Shown piece after piece: positions 49,379 to 58,166 of a DNA stretch of 64,000 bases; the first letter of the stretch is position 1, and the number at the start of each line of letters is the position of its first letter. Source of the stretch: Ancalomicrobiaceae bacterium S20 (lineage in GTDB: Bacteria; Pseudomonadota; Alphaproteobacteria; Rhizobiales; Ancalomicrobiaceae); the NCBI GenBank assembly GCA_040269895.1, contig CP158568.1, positions 3,442,716 through 3,506,715 of the forward strand. Direction: 5' to 3'. The translations under genes were made by a program, and so were the position numbers. Below the pieces are notes generated by a model that worked only from the letters and a program-made list of their open reading frames with translations, did no database searches and was not told the DNA's origin.

Positions 49379-50004
49379 TGCGCGGCCTCGCTCGCCAGGA
49401 GCCCCTCGGCCGCCATCGCCCGCCGCACCGCGGGCCGGGCCGCGACGCGGGCGACATAATCGGCGACCCTCGGCCAGCGCGTGAGATCGACGCCGATGAA
49501 ACCGGTCCAGTTCAGGACGACGAACAGGTAGGCGTCGGCGACGGTGAAGCGCTCGCCGAGGACGAAGGCGCGGCCATCGGCAAGACCGCGCTCGACGTCG
49601 CCGATCCGCCGCGCAAGCGTCGCCTCGGCGCGCGCCTTGTCCTCGCCGCCGAGCACCCGGCCGGAAAACCAGGGGCCGAAGGCCTTGTGCAGTTCCGAAG
49701 ACGTGAAATTGAGCCATTCCTGCAGACGGACGCGGTCGATCGTGCCCGGCGCGGGGGCGAGCCCGGCCGCGGGCGCGCGGTCCGCGAGATATTGCAGGAT
49801 CGCAGGATTCTCGGTGATCACCGTGCCCGGTTCGATCTCGAGCGCCGGGACGTAGCCCTTCGGGTTGATCGCGCGATAGTCGGCGCCGGTCGCCGTGGTG
49901 CCGGCCTCGGTGTCGACCTGGATCGCCTCGAAGGGCAGGTCGAGTTCGATCAGGGTGATGCGGGACGACAGCGAGCAGGCGCCGGGCTTGAAATAAAGAC
50001 GCAT
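49375..50004 (-). CDS. Glutathione S-transferase, beta class-like
   Basis: 209 residues. Thioredoxin-fold N-domain MRLYFKPGACSLSSRITL with Cys10, the beta-class position, and NPKGYVPALEIEPGTVITENPAILQYL; helical C-domain LGERFTVADAYLFVVLNW. Conjugates or reduces small electrophiles with glutathione. ATG 50004 has GAGGTTCC upstream. Divergent from an HxlR regulator, likely its sensor. Confidence 0.93.
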   Translation of the reverse strand: MRLYFKPGACSLSSRITLIELDLPFEAIQVDTEAGTTATGADYRAINPKGYVPALEIEPGTVITENPAILQYLADRAPAAGLAPAPGTIDRVRLQEWLNFTSSELHKAFGPWFSGRVLGGEDKARAEATLARRIGDVERGLADGRAFVLGERFTVADAYLFVVLNWTGFIGVDLTRWPRVADYVARVAARPAVRRAMAAEGLLASEAAQ

Positions 50005-50156
50005 GGCGGAACCTCGATGGACTGGATCGGCCGGGATGGCGCGATCGACGCCGCGACCGTAGAAACGCACATTACCGTTGCCAACTTGATTTCCATTGGT
50101 TACTTCGTTTTCAAGTTTCTCGCCGGTAACCGGCGACCACACCGCGGGAGGGTGCG
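50005..50156. promoter_or_regulatory. GST/HxlR divergent operator region with nested dyads
   Basis: AT-rich for this genome. Two nested symmetries: CCAA - 11 bases - TTGG (50081-50099) and ACTTGA - 21 bases - TCAAGT (50084-50116). An outer pair TTACCG ... CGGTAA (from about 50072 to 50129) encloses them. HxlR regulators bind such dyads between divergent genes. Confidence 0.55.
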
Positions 50157-50561
50157 ATGGGCCTCAAGATCCGCAAGAACCGCAGCGCCGCGCCGCCGGA
50201 GACCTGCGCGCTGACCGAGTGCATGGCGATCATCGCCGGCGCCTGGGCGCCCAATGTGATCTGGCATCTCCGCGCCGGGCCGCGCCGGTTCAGCGAGCTG
50301 CGGCTCGACATCCCGCCGGTGTCGGCGAAGGTCCTGTCGCAACGGTTGAAGGAGCTGGAGGCACGCGGCGTCCTGACCCGCACCATCCAGCCGACCACGC
50401 CGCCCTCGGTCGAATACGCCCTGACCACGCTCGGCGAGGAGCTGCTCCCGGCGCTGACGGCGATCGTCGAGATCGGTCATAAGCTGAAGAGCGGCGTGCG
50501 TTCGGCCGCGCCGTCGTCCGAGGCCGCCGGTATCACGCTGTCGCAGAACGAAGCCGGCTAA
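50157..50561 (+). CDS. HxlR-family transcriptional regulator
   Basis: 134 residues: MAIIAGAWAPNVIWHLRAGP, FSELRLDIPPVSAKVLSQRL and VEYALTTLGEELLPAL, the HxlR winged helix. Such proteins respond to aldehydes, quinones or other electrophiles and control the divergent gene. Here that is the GST-NTF2-tautomerase operon. GGGAGGG ribosome site. Confidence 0.92.
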   Translation: MGLKIRKNRSAAPPETCALTECMAIIAGAWAPNVIWHLRAGPRRFSELRLDIPPVSAKVLSQRLKELEARGVLTRTIQPTTPPSVEYALTTLGEELLPALTAIVEIGHKLKSGVRSAAPSSEAAGITLSQNEAG

Positions 50562-50590
50562 GGGCGTCCGACGGCGCCATGAACGACGAA

Positions 50591-50618
50591 GGCGGCCCCG
50601 TCCCGCGACGGGACCGCC
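50591..50618. terminator. Terminator between HxlR and ThDP-enzyme genes
   Basis: GGCGG-C-CCCGTC / GACGGG-A-CCGCC hairpin between the convergent genes. No clear T-run, but the stem is strong and central. Confidence 0.7.
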
Positions 50619-50644
50619 CTCCTCCGTGCGTCGGGGTGTCGTCC

Positions 50645-52417
50645 TTATGGGATGTCGGGCGAAACCTTCCAGTCGCGGAGCTTGTAGACCGTGCCCGGGC
50701 GCGGACGCGGCGCGTCGGCGCCTTCGCGCATGCGGCGCTTGAACGAATGGATCGGCGTCGCGAGGTCGTCGATGCGGACCTCGACCACCGACGGGCCGTC
50801 GTAGGCGAAGGCCGCGTCGAGCGCCGGGCCGAGCTGGTCGGGGGTCTCGACGGAGAAGCCCTTGAGCCCGAGCGCCTCGCCGGCGGCGGCGAAGTTCGGG
50901 TGACAGCTCTGGCTCTCGAGCAGCGCCGACTGCACGTTCTTGAAGAAGATCTCCTGCCAGAGCTGGATCCAGCCGAGCCGGCCGTTGTTCAGCACGACGT
51001 TGACCACCTTCTGGTGCCGCTGCGACTGGGTCGCCAGTTCGCCGATCGTGTAGGAGAAGGCGCCATCGCCGGCGACCGTGACGATGCGGGTGCCGGGCAG
51101 GGTCTCGGCCGCGCCGATCGCCGCCGGCGTCGAGTAGCCGAGACCGCCCTGGCCACGGGCATAGAGGAAGCCGCGACCGGCCTTGCGCGCGGGGATGTAG
51201 TTGGCGATCCAGCCGGCCGAGAAGCTCGCGTCGGATATGACGAGGTCGTCCTCGCCGAGCCGGGCGGCGACTTCCGCCATGACGCGGGCCGGATGCATCG
51301 GCAGCCGCTCGCTCTCGATCTCCTCGCGCTTCTGCCGCTCGCCCTCGGCCTTCACCTCGGCGATGCGCGCCTGCCATTCCGGGTGCGACTGCGGCTCCAG
51401 CGCCGCCTCGAGCAGGTCGAGCGCCTCGCGCACGTCGCCGAACAGTGAAACGGTCGGGCGGAAGGTGCGGCCGTGCTCGTTCGGATCGCAGTCGATGGTG
51501 ATGGTCGCCTGCTCGGGCAGCGGCAGCGTCCAGTTCATCGCGGTGTTCTGGCTCGCCTTCGAGCCGCACCAGATGACCAGATCCGCCTCCTTGGCCAGCT
51601 CGATCGCGGCCCAGGAGCCGAGCGGATTGAGCGTGCCGGCCGCGTAGGCCGCCGTCTCGGGCACCGAACCGCGGCCGGTCAGGCTGGTGACGGCCAGGCC
51701 ACCGAGGCGCTCGGCGAAGCGGGTCGCGACCGCGGTCGCATCGGCGCCGTGAACGCCGCCGCCGAACACGATCGCCGGGCGCTTCGCCTTGCGGATCAGT
51801 GCGACCGCCGCAGCAACATCTCGGCCGACCGGCGCGGACCGGACGAAGGGCGCGCGGATCGCACGCTCGTCGATGCCGATCTTGACCTTCTCCTCGTCCC
51901 ACTCGGCATCGAAGATGTCGTGCGGGATGATCAGCGCGACCGGGCCGGGGCGCGGCGAGGTCGCGACGCGGAAGGCGGTGCGGATCATCTCCGGCAGCGC
52001 GATCACCGAGGGCACGAGCCAGCTGTCCTTGGTAATGGTCTTGAAGAAGGAGAGCTGGTCGAAGCCCTGGCTGGCGATGCCCTTCTCCTTCAGGGTCAGC
52101 CAGTCGAGCGGCAGCTCGCCGACGATGCCGACCATCGGCACCGAGGCGTTCAGCGCCTCGATGAATCCGGCCGGCAGCAGGTTCGCGCCCGGCCCGACGG
52201 TGACGTCGCAGACACCGGGCTTGCCGGTCAGCCGGGCATAGGCATCGGCGGCGTAGGCGGCGTTGCGCTCGTCGCGCATCAGCACGTGGCGGATCCGGTC
52301 GGTCCGGCGCGAAATGCCATCGTGCAGCGCCGTGGTCTGGCCGCCCGGCATGCCGAACACCAGTTCGACGCCGTAGCGCGCCAGCATCTCGGCGACGAGA
52401 TCACCCATATGGGCCAT
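50645..52417 (-). CDS. Thiamine diphosphate-dependent enzyme (acetolactate synthase-like)
   Basis: 590 residues with the three-domain pattern of the ThDP superfamily. Catalytic Glu50 lies in MRDERNAAYAADAYARLTG; the ThDP/Mg motif GDGAFSYTIGEL...NN spans about residues 449-475. FGMPGGQTTAL and FFKTITKDSW follow the acetolactate synthase/sulfoacetaldehyde acetyltransferase/glyoxylate carboligase plan, but I cannot choose between them. Start MAHMGDLVAEML; ATG 52408 (MGDL) is an alternative. Leftward and just downstream of the gntR gene of the polyol locus, it may use a two- or three-carbon aldehyde from that pathway. Confidence 0.9.
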   Translation of the reverse strand: MAHMGDLVAEMLARYGVELVFGMPGGQTTALHDGISRRTDRIRHVLMRDERNAAYAADAYARLTGKPGVCDVTVGPGANLLPAGFIEALNASVPMVGIVGELPLDWLTLKEKGIASQGFDQLSFFKTITKDSWLVPSVIALPEMIRTAFRVATSPRPGPVALIIPHDIFDAEWDEEKVKIGIDERAIRAPFVRSAPVGRDVAAAVALIRKAKRPAIVFGGGVHGADATAVATRFAERLGGLAVTSLTGRGSVPETAAYAAGTLNPLGSWAAIELAKEADLVIWCGSKASQNTAMNWTLPLPEQATITIDCDPNEHGRTFRPTVSLFGDVREALDLLEAALEPQSHPEWQARIAEVKAEGERQKREEIESERLPMHPARVMAEVAARLGEDDLVISDASFSAGWIANYIPARKAGRGFLYARGQGGLGYSTPAAIGAAETLPGTRIVTVAGDGAFSYTIGELATQSQRHQKVVNVVLNNGRLGWIQLWQEIFFKNVQSALLESQSCHPNFAAAGEALGLKGFSVETPDQLGPALDAAFAYDGPSVVEVRIDDLATPIHSFKRRMREGADAPRPRPGTVYKLRDWKVSPDIP

Positions 52418-52466
52418 GGTCGGTTTCCTTCCCTCGCGTGGTTTCGTTGCGTGGTTTCATCGACGA

Positions 52467-52494
52467 CCCGCAGGGCTCGCCGGAGCCTTGCGGG
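52467..52494 (-). other. Hairpin in the leader of the ThDP-enzyme gene
   Basis: CCCGCAGGGCTC / GAGCCTTGCGGG with loop GCCG, one mismatch, in the 219-base gap between gntR and the ThDP gene. A direct repeat GCGTGGTTTC (52436-52445 and 52449-52458) lies between it and the start codon. Could be a leader structure or a second terminator. Confidence 0.45.
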
Positions 52495-52597
52495 CGGAAT
52501 GCGGACGCGCGGAACCGTTCGCCGACCCGAGGGGGCGGACGGCCTCTCGACCGGAACCGGTCCGGTCGGCGCAGGGGGTGAACATGAGGACGAGGGG

Positions 52598-52626
52598 GGC
52601 GACCGGCGGCCGAGCCGCCGGTTGCC
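52598..52626 (-). terminator. Terminator after gntR
   Basis: Twelve-pair stem GGCGACCGGCGG / CCGCCGGTTGCC with loop CCGAG, 10 bases after the regulator stop. It separates glpD-gntR transcription from the ThDP-enzyme gene. Confidence 0.65.
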
Positions 52627-52636
52627 CGACCCTGCG

Positions 52637-53434
52637 TCAGCTCACGATGAAATGCAGGCGGGTGCGATCCGTCCGATAGACGGCGGTGTAGTATTCAATC
52701 GTTTCGTCCGTCTGCATGTAAGTGATGGATTCGATCGCGATCACAGGCGAGCCCTTGGGGATGTCGAGGAGCTTCGCCTGTTCCGCGGTGGCGGTCGCCG
52801 CCTCGAGCCAGCGCTCGGCGCGGCGCATGGTGATGCCGTAGCGCCGGGCCAGCGTGTCGTAGAGCGAGCGGTTGTGCATCGGCACCTGCTCGAAGCCCGG
52901 CGCGAGCCGCGACACGATGTAGGTGTAGACGAGGATGCGCGGCACGCCGTCGACCGAGAGCACGCGGTCGAGCGCCACGACCTGTTCGTCTGGCGCGGTG
53001 ATCTTCAACATCTCGCGCGCCCGCTCCGGCGGGCTCACCAGTTCCTGGCGCAGGATGGTGCGGCTGACGGCGTGGTGCGTGTTGTGCAGTTCGCCCGAGA
53101 AGCCGATGTTGGAGCCGAGGAAGCCCTGTTCGTCGCGCTTGCCGGAGACGAAGGCGCCCTTGCCGTGCAGCTTGTAGATGACGCGCTCGTGGACGAGCTG
53201 GTTCAGCGCCTCGCGGACCACCGTGCGCGACACGCCGAACAGCTCGCAGAGCTCCGCTTCGGACGGCAGACGCGCGTTCTCCGACAGGCCCTCGGTGACG
53301 ATCATGGTCTGCACGGCGTTCTTCACCTGCGACCAGAGCGGCAGGGGCGAGTCGGTCTCGCGCACGGCCAGCGCCTTGAGGCTGGCAAGAAGGTCGGGGC
53401 CGGAATGGGGCGCCCGGCGGCGGTCATCGCTCAT
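52637..53434 (-). CDS. GntR-family regulator, HutC (UTRA) subfamily
   Basis: 265 residues. GntR winged helix at about 33-105 (PLWSQVKNAVQTMI, LPSEAELCELFGVSRTVVRE, GKGAFVSG) and UTRA effector domain after it (VVALDRVLSVDGVPRILVYT, IAIESITYMQTDETIEYYTA). UTRA domains bind sugar phosphates or similar metabolites. Its ATG overlaps the GlpD stop, so it is co-expressed with the dehydrogenase and probably controls the divergent glpD and kinase operons. Confidence 0.93.
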   Translation of the reverse strand: MSDDRRRAPHSGPDLLASLKALAVRETDSPLPLWSQVKNAVQTMIVTEGLSENARLPSEAELCELFGVSRTVVREALNQLVHERVIYKLHGKGAFVSGKRDEQGFLGSNIGFSGELHNTHHAVSRTILRQELVSPPERAREMLKITAPDEQVVALDRVLSVDGVPRILVYTYIVSRLAPGFEQVPMHNRSLYDTLARRYGITMRRAERWLEAATATAEQAKLLDIPKGSPVIAIESITYMQTDETIEYYTAVYRTDRTRLHFIVS

Positions 53435-55125
53435 TGTTGTTTTCCTGGACAGGCGTGACGACTGGCGAGCAGCCCGAGGGTCGCCTGCGCCTCGGCGGCG
53501 CGGCGTTCCGCCGACCATCCGAGTGCCTCGCCGACGACATCGGCGAGTTCGGCGACGGCGGCCTCGGTTGCCCGACCGTACAACGCGACCAGAGTACGGC
53601 GCAGTACGATGTCGGCAAGGTGCACGACGCGCTCGTTTCGCGCCAGGAATGCGATCTCCTGCCTGGAGTGATCGGGAACGGCGGCGAGCGGCTGTTCCGT
53701 CGCCCCGGCAAAGCCCTCCAGCATCGCCGTCACCGCCGTGCCGTAGCGGTCGAACAGCGTCGCCGCGCGCGTCTCGGCGAGGCCGAAGCGACGGGCGAGC
53801 GCCGCGACATGGGCGGCGATGTCGACCGGCCAGTTCGCGCCGCCGCCGATGGCGACGCCGGAGGTCCACTGCCGGCGGTGCTGGCCGAGGAGCGCCAGCA
53901 CCTCGTCGGCGATCTCCTCCGCACAGGCGCGGAACGTCGTCCATTTGCCGCCGACCAGGGACAGGACCGGGAACGGCCGGTCGTCGCTCGGCGCAAAGGT
54001 GCGGATCGAGTGATCGCGGCTGATCGCGCCGGCGACGCCGTCGCTCGCCGGCAGCGGCCGGATGCCGGCATAGGTGAACACGATCCGCGAGCGGTCGAGA
54101 TCGAGATCCGGCATCACCATGCGCATGACGTCGAACAGGTACTCGACCTCCGCGTCCGAGCAGACGACATCGTCGGGATCGTCGGTGCGCAGATCGGTGG
54201 TGCCGAGCAGCACATGTTCGTCGTCGAGCGGATAGGCGAGACAGATCCGGTGATCGGGCGTCTCGAAATAGAGCATCGAATCGTCGAGCGCGGCGACGAA
54301 GGCGCGGTCGCGCAGCACCAGATGCGAGCCCTTGGTGCCGCCGATCAGCCGATCCTCGATGCCGATGCGCTGGTCCACCTCGTCGATGCGCGCACCGGCG
54401 CAATTCACCACCACCTTCGGCCGCACGCGGAAGCGCTCGCCGGTCACGGTGTCGGCCAGGATGACGGCATCACCCTCGCGCCCGACCACCGCGACATAGG
54501 TCGCCGCGACGGCTCCTGGACAGGCGGCTTCGCCCTGCGCCAGCAGCTCGAGGCCGAGCCGCTCCGGTGCAACCAGCCGCGCATCGTAATATTCGCCCAT
54601 GTAGCGCACGAAGGGCGCCAGCCGCGCCATGGTGCGCCGGAATTCGTTCCGCGGCACCATGCGGTGCGCCGGCATGGTGCGGTTACGGCCGCCGAACAGG
54701 TCGTAGACCCTGAGGCCGAGCGCGACGACGAAGGCGCCTTTCGGCCCCGGCGACCGCAACAGGCCGAGGAAGCGGGCGACGGAAGCCGCCGCGCCGCCGA
54801 ACAGGCCGCGGATCGGCACGCGGACGCGGATCGGGCGGACCAGATGCGGCGCGTCGAGGAGCAGCCGGTTGCGTTCCTCGACCGACTCGCGAACCAGCGC
54901 GAATTCGCCGATCTCCAGATAGCGCAGCCCGCCATGGATCAGCCGCGACGAGGCCGCGCTCGTCGCCGAGCAGACGTCGCCCATGTCGACCAGCAGCGAC
55001 GGGACGCCCTGAAGGGCGAGATCGCGAAACGTGCCGATGCCGTTGATCCCGGCGCCGATGATCAGGACTTCGGGGGCGGCCCCCTTTCGCAGACCGTCGA
55101 GGATGGTATCGCGGGACAGCATCAA
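53431..55125 (-). CDS. glpD: FAD-dependent glycerol-3-phosphate dehydrogenase family (GlpD/EryB-like)
   Basis: 564 residues. FAD motif VLIIGAGINGIG at about 20-31, SSRLIHGGLRYLE, TKGSHLVL and VGGKWTTFR, all GlpD signatures, and a C-terminal DAO_C-type domain. GlpD oxidises sn-glycerol-3-phosphate to dihydroxyacetone phosphate and reduces quinone at the membrane. Erythritol-phosphate dehydrogenase EryB belongs to the same family, and the neighbouring kinase is not GlpK, so another polyol phosphate is possible. First gene of a two-gene leftward operon with gntR. Confidence 0.9.
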   Translation of the reverse strand: MMLSRDTILDGLRKGAAPEVLIIGAGINGIGTFRDLALQGVPSLLVDMGDVCSATSAASSRLIHGGLRYLEIGEFALVRESVEERNRLLLDAPHLVRPIRVRVPIRGLFGGAAASVARFLGLLRSPGPKGAFVVALGLRVYDLFGGRNRTMPAHRMVPRNEFRRTMARLAPFVRYMGEYYDARLVAPERLGLELLAQGEAACPGAVAATYVAVVGREGDAVILADTVTGERFRVRPKVVVNCAGARIDEVDQRIGIEDRLIGGTKGSHLVLRDRAFVAALDDSMLYFETPDHRICLAYPLDDEHVLLGTTDLRTDDPDDVVCSDAEVEYLFDVMRMVMPDLDLDRSRIVFTYAGIRPLPASDGVAGAISRDHSIRTFAPSDDRPFPVLSLVGGKWTTFRACAEEIADEVLALLGQHRRQWTSGVAIGGGANWPVDIAAHVAALARRFGLAETRAATLFDRYGTAVTAMLEGFAGATEQPLAAVPDHSRQEIAFLARNERVVHLADIVLRRTLVALYGRATEAAVAELADVVGEALGWSAERRAAEAQATLGLLASRHACPGKQQ

Positions 55126-55405
55126 TGGCTCCAGGACTGGGTGCGGCGATCGACCGCGATCCGGCGAGACCGCGCTCGCACCATGACGGGGCGGTCACAA
55201 TCTCATCATTACAAGTTAAAACCTGCACAAGAATGAACCGGTGTCAACAGGGCCGAAAACTCGGAGTTATTGTTGCGATGCAGCAGGAAAATTTCCAAAA
55301 ATTCGGCATTGACGGGTCGAAAGTCGCCGATATGATCAAACATGTAATTACGTGTTGAGCCCCAAAAAGGGGCCGCGCCGGCAACGTCCGGCAGGAGGGA
55401 ACGCC
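55126..55405. promoter_or_regulatory. Divergent glpD / kinase promoter region
   Basis: Distinctly AT-rich, gene-free. Rightward promoter TTGACG (55309-55314) - 16 bases - TATGAT (55331-55336). Overlapping its start is the near-palindrome ACATGTAATTACGTGT (55340-55355), the best GntR/HutC operator candidate. Leftward, TTGACA occurs at 55247-55242 on the minus strand, with a weak -10 in the GTTTTAAC tract about 17-23 bases on. The kinase ribosome site is GGAGGGAACGCC. Confidence 0.7.
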
Positions 55406-56917
55406 ATGAGGGAGCGCCTGATCGGCATCGATGCCGGCGGGACGATGACCAAGGCTGCGCTGTTCGACCTCGACGGTCGCGAGCTCGCCTGTGAGAGACG
55501 TCCGAACCAGATGTTGTTTCCCGCGCCGGGCCATACCGAGCGCGATCCCGAGCGCATGTGGCGGGCGGCCTGCGAGTCCGTCGCCTCGGTGCTCGAGGCG
55601 ACCGGCACCTCGCCCGACGACGTCGTGGCAGTGTCCTGTTCGGGCTACGGCAGCGGCATCTACCTGACCGATCGCAACGGCGATCCGGTGCGGCCGGGTG
55701 TCGTGTCGACCGACAGCCGCGCCGCCGGTCTCGTCGCCGAATGGGAGGCGAACGGCCGCGCCGGCGTGATCGCCCGCCGCATCCAGCAGCGCATCTGGCC
55801 GGGCCAGGCGATCGCGCTGATGGCCTGGTTCTCGGCGCATGAGCCCGAAACCGTCGCGCGCACCGAGCGCGTGTTGTTCTGCAAGGATTTCCTGCGCGGC
55901 CGGCTCTGCGGCGACTTCTCGACCGATCCGACCGATGCCGGCATCGCCGGGGCGATCGACGTCGAGAGCGGCACCTATGCCCGTGAGGTCTTCCGCGATC
56001 TCGGCATACCCGACTGGCTCGACCGCATGCCCGAGATCGGGCCCTCGGCGGAGGTCGTCGGCCGGGTCACGGCCGCGGCGGCGCTGCAGACCGGGCTCAA
56101 GGAAGGCACGCCGGTCGTGCGCGGCGTCGTCGATGTCGCCGCCGCCGCGCTCGCCTCCGGCGTGGTCGGGCCGAACCGGCTGTCGATGATCGCCGGCACC
56201 TTCTCGATCAATTCCACGGTGCATGCCGCGCCGCGCCTGTCGGTGATGCCGTTCCTGCAGATGCCCTATCCGGTCGGCAACCAGGTGCTGGCGACCGAGG
56301 GGGCAGCGACCTCCGCCTCGAACTTCGAATGGTTCTGCCGCGAAGTGCTCGACGGCGAGGCCTCGCGCGCCGCGATGGCCGGGCTCTCGGTCTATGACGT
56401 CTGCAACGACTATGTCCGCGACGCGCTCGACCGCGACAACGACATCGTCTTCTTCCCCTATCTGTTCGGCGGTCCGGGCGGCGCGCCGGCGGGTCTTCTC
56501 GGGCTGAAACGCTCCGACGGGCTCGGCGACGTGCTGCGCGCGATCTTCGAGGGTATCGCCTACGCGCGCCGGGTCGACATCGAACGGCTGCTGTCCGGTT
56601 ACGACGCCGCCAAGCCCGAGGCGATCCGCCTCGCCGGCGGCGCCTCGCGGTCGGAGATCTGGGCGCAGATGTTCGCCGACGTGCTCGGCCTGCCGATCGA
56701 GATCACCGACGGCACCGAGCTCGGCGCCCGCGGCGTCGCGATCGCCTCGGCGGTCGCGATCGGCGCCCATCCCGATTTCGAGACGGCCATCGGCAAGATG
56801 GTCCGCGTCCGCCGCCGGTGCGAGCCGTCGGCGGCGCGGCATGCCGCCCACGCCAAGAAGTTCGCCCGGTTCCAGGCGCTGTCGAAGGCACTCGCCCGCG
56901 ACTGGGGCGCCTGCTGA
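55406..56917 (+). CDS. FGGY-family carbohydrate kinase, L-xylulose kinase (LyxK)-like
   Basis: 503 residues. ATP phosphate loop LIGIDAGGTMTKAALFDLDG, sugar-binding region SYGSGIYLTDRNG-like (GYGSGIYLTDRNGDPV, STDSRAAG), FVVDVAA-type Asp in RGVVDVAAAALASG (general base region) and adenosine loop RLAGGASRSEIWAQM. Overall layout follows E. coli LyxK rather than GlpK (no SIDQGTTSSR). It should phosphorylate a ketose or polyol brought in by the ABC importer downstream. ATG 55406 with GGAGGGAACGCC; the upstream ATG at 55352 lies between operator and ribosome site. Confidence 0.88.
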   Translation: MRERLIGIDAGGTMTKAALFDLDGRELACERRPNQMLFPAPGHTERDPERMWRAACESVASVLEATGTSPDDVVAVSCSGYGSGIYLTDRNGDPVRPGVVSTDSRAAGLVAEWEANGRAGVIARRIQQRIWPGQAIALMAWFSAHEPETVARTERVLFCKDFLRGRLCGDFSTDPTDAGIAGAIDVESGTYAREVFRDLGIPDWLDRMPEIGPSAEVVGRVTAAAALQTGLKEGTPVVRGVVDVAAAALASGVVGPNRLSMIAGTFSINSTVHAAPRLSVMPFLQMPYPVGNQVLATEGAATSASNFEWFCREVLDGEASRAAMAGLSVYDVCNDYVRDALDRDNDIVFFPYLFGGPGGAPAGLLGLKRSDGLGDVLRAIFEGIAYARRVDIERLLSGYDAAKPEAIRLAGGASRSEIWAQMFADVLGLPIEITDGTELGARGVAIASAVAIGAHPDFETAIGKMVRVRRRCEPSAARHAAHAKKFARFQALSKALARDWGAC

Positions 56918-56956
56918 TCACCCCCATCCGGGGAAGCCGTTCCCGCCCCGACCGCT

Positions 56957-56976
56957 GACGCGGCCCGCCGCGTCAC
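56957..56976 (+). other. Hairpin between kinase and transporter genes
   Basis: TGACGCGG / CCGCGTCA with loop CCCG in the 146-base gap before the first transporter ATPase. No T-run; possibly an RNase stop or attenuation element that lets kinase and transporter levels differ. Confidence 0.5.
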
Positions 56977-57063
56977 GGACCGGGATCCCATGCGCCGCGC
57001 GGGTGAAGGACCTGCCGCGGCAACGCTTCCCCATGCCCCGATGCCAAGCAGATCGAGGTTCGC

Positions 57064-58155
57064 ATGTCGTTGTCGCTCCAAGGCATTTCACTCGAGTATG
57101 GCGGCGAGCACCACCTCCGCTCGATCGACCTTTCGCTCGAGCGCGGCACGGTCAACGTGCTGCTCGGACCGACGCGCGCCGGCAAGACCTCGCTGATGCG
57201 CGTGATGGCCGGGCTCGATCGCCCGACCGCCGGCCGCATCCTCGCCGACGGGCGCGACGTCACCGGCGTGCCGGTCGGCCGCCGCTCGGTGGCGATGGTC
57301 TACCAGCAGTTCATCAACTACCCGAGCCTCAGCGTCTACGAGAACATCGCCTCGCCGATGCGCGTGCAGAAGGTCGACCCGCGCGAGATCGACCGGCGTG
57401 TCCGTGAGGCCGCCGCCATGTTGCGGCTCGAGGCACATCTCGAAAAGACGCCACTGCAGCTCTCCGGCGGCCAGCAGCAGCGCTGCGCCATCGCGCGCGC
57501 CGTGGTGCGCGGCGCCGATCTGGTGCTGCTCGACGAACCGCTCGCCAACCTCGACTACAAGCTGCGCGAGGAACTCCGCGAGGAACTGCCACGCATCTTC
57601 GCCGAGACCGGCGCGATCTTCGTCTATGCGACCACCGAGCCGGCGGAGGCGCTGTTCCTTGGCGGCAACACCGCCTGTCTCGGCGAAGGGCGGCTCATCC
57701 AGTTCGGCCCCACCGCGCAGGTCTATCGCCGGCCGGCGAGCCTCGCCTCGGCACAGACCTTCTCCGATCCGCCGCTCAACGTCATGACCATCACCAAGCG
57801 CGGCGATGCGATCCGGCTGCCGAGCGGCGCATCTGCTTCGGCGCTCGGGGCGCTGGCGAGCCTCGCCGACGGCGACTACGCGATCGGCCTGCGCGCCCAC
57901 GACCTGCTGCTCGCCCCCTCGCCTAAGACCGAGACGATCGAGCTCGTCGGCACGGTCGACGTGACCGAGATCACCGGCTCGGAGAGCTACGTGCACGTCC
58001 ACGCCGGGCGGCTCCGCTGGGTCGCGCTGACCGCCGGCGTGCACGAGATCGCGCCGGGGGCGCCGATCGCCGTCCACATCGACCCGGCCCGCCTGTTCGT
58101 CTTCGCGACCGACGGCCGCGTGATCGTCACGCCCGACGCCACCCGGTTCTCCTGA
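57064..58155 (+). CDS. glpS: Glycerol/polyol ABC importer ATPase GlpS-like
   Basis: 363 residues. Walker A is the variant GPTRAGKT (35-42), signature LSGGQQQRCAIARAVV, Walker B LVLLDEPLANLD, and the H-loop reads YATTEPAEAL with Thr-Glu where most ATPases have His. A C-terminal TOBE domain starts near 240. The variant P-loop and switch residues match the GlpS member of the rhizobial GlpSTPQV glycerol importer. It pairs with GlpT, 11 bases downstream. Confidence 0.88.
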   Translation: MSLSLQGISLEYGGEHHLRSIDLSLERGTVNVLLGPTRAGKTSLMRVMAGLDRPTAGRILADGRDVTGVPVGRRSVAMVYQQFINYPSLSVYENIASPMRVQKVDPREIDRRVREAAAMLRLEAHLEKTPLQLSGGQQQRCAIARAVVRGADLVLLDEPLANLDYKLREELREELPRIFAETGAIFVYATTEPAEALFLGGNTACLGEGRLIQFGPTAQVYRRPASLASAQTFSDPPLNVMTITKRGDAIRLPSGASASALGALASLADGDYAIGLRAHDLLLAPSPKTETIELVGTVDVTEITGSESYVHVHAGRLRWVALTAGVHEIAPGAPIAVHIDPARLFVFATDGRVIVTPDATRFS

Positions 58156-58166
58156 GAGGTCGTCCC

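Noticed and set aside
55406-56917. Naming the kinase GlpK because of the glycerol-type transporter
   Set aside because: The GlpK phosphate-loop signature is absent; the sequence follows L-xylulose kinase.
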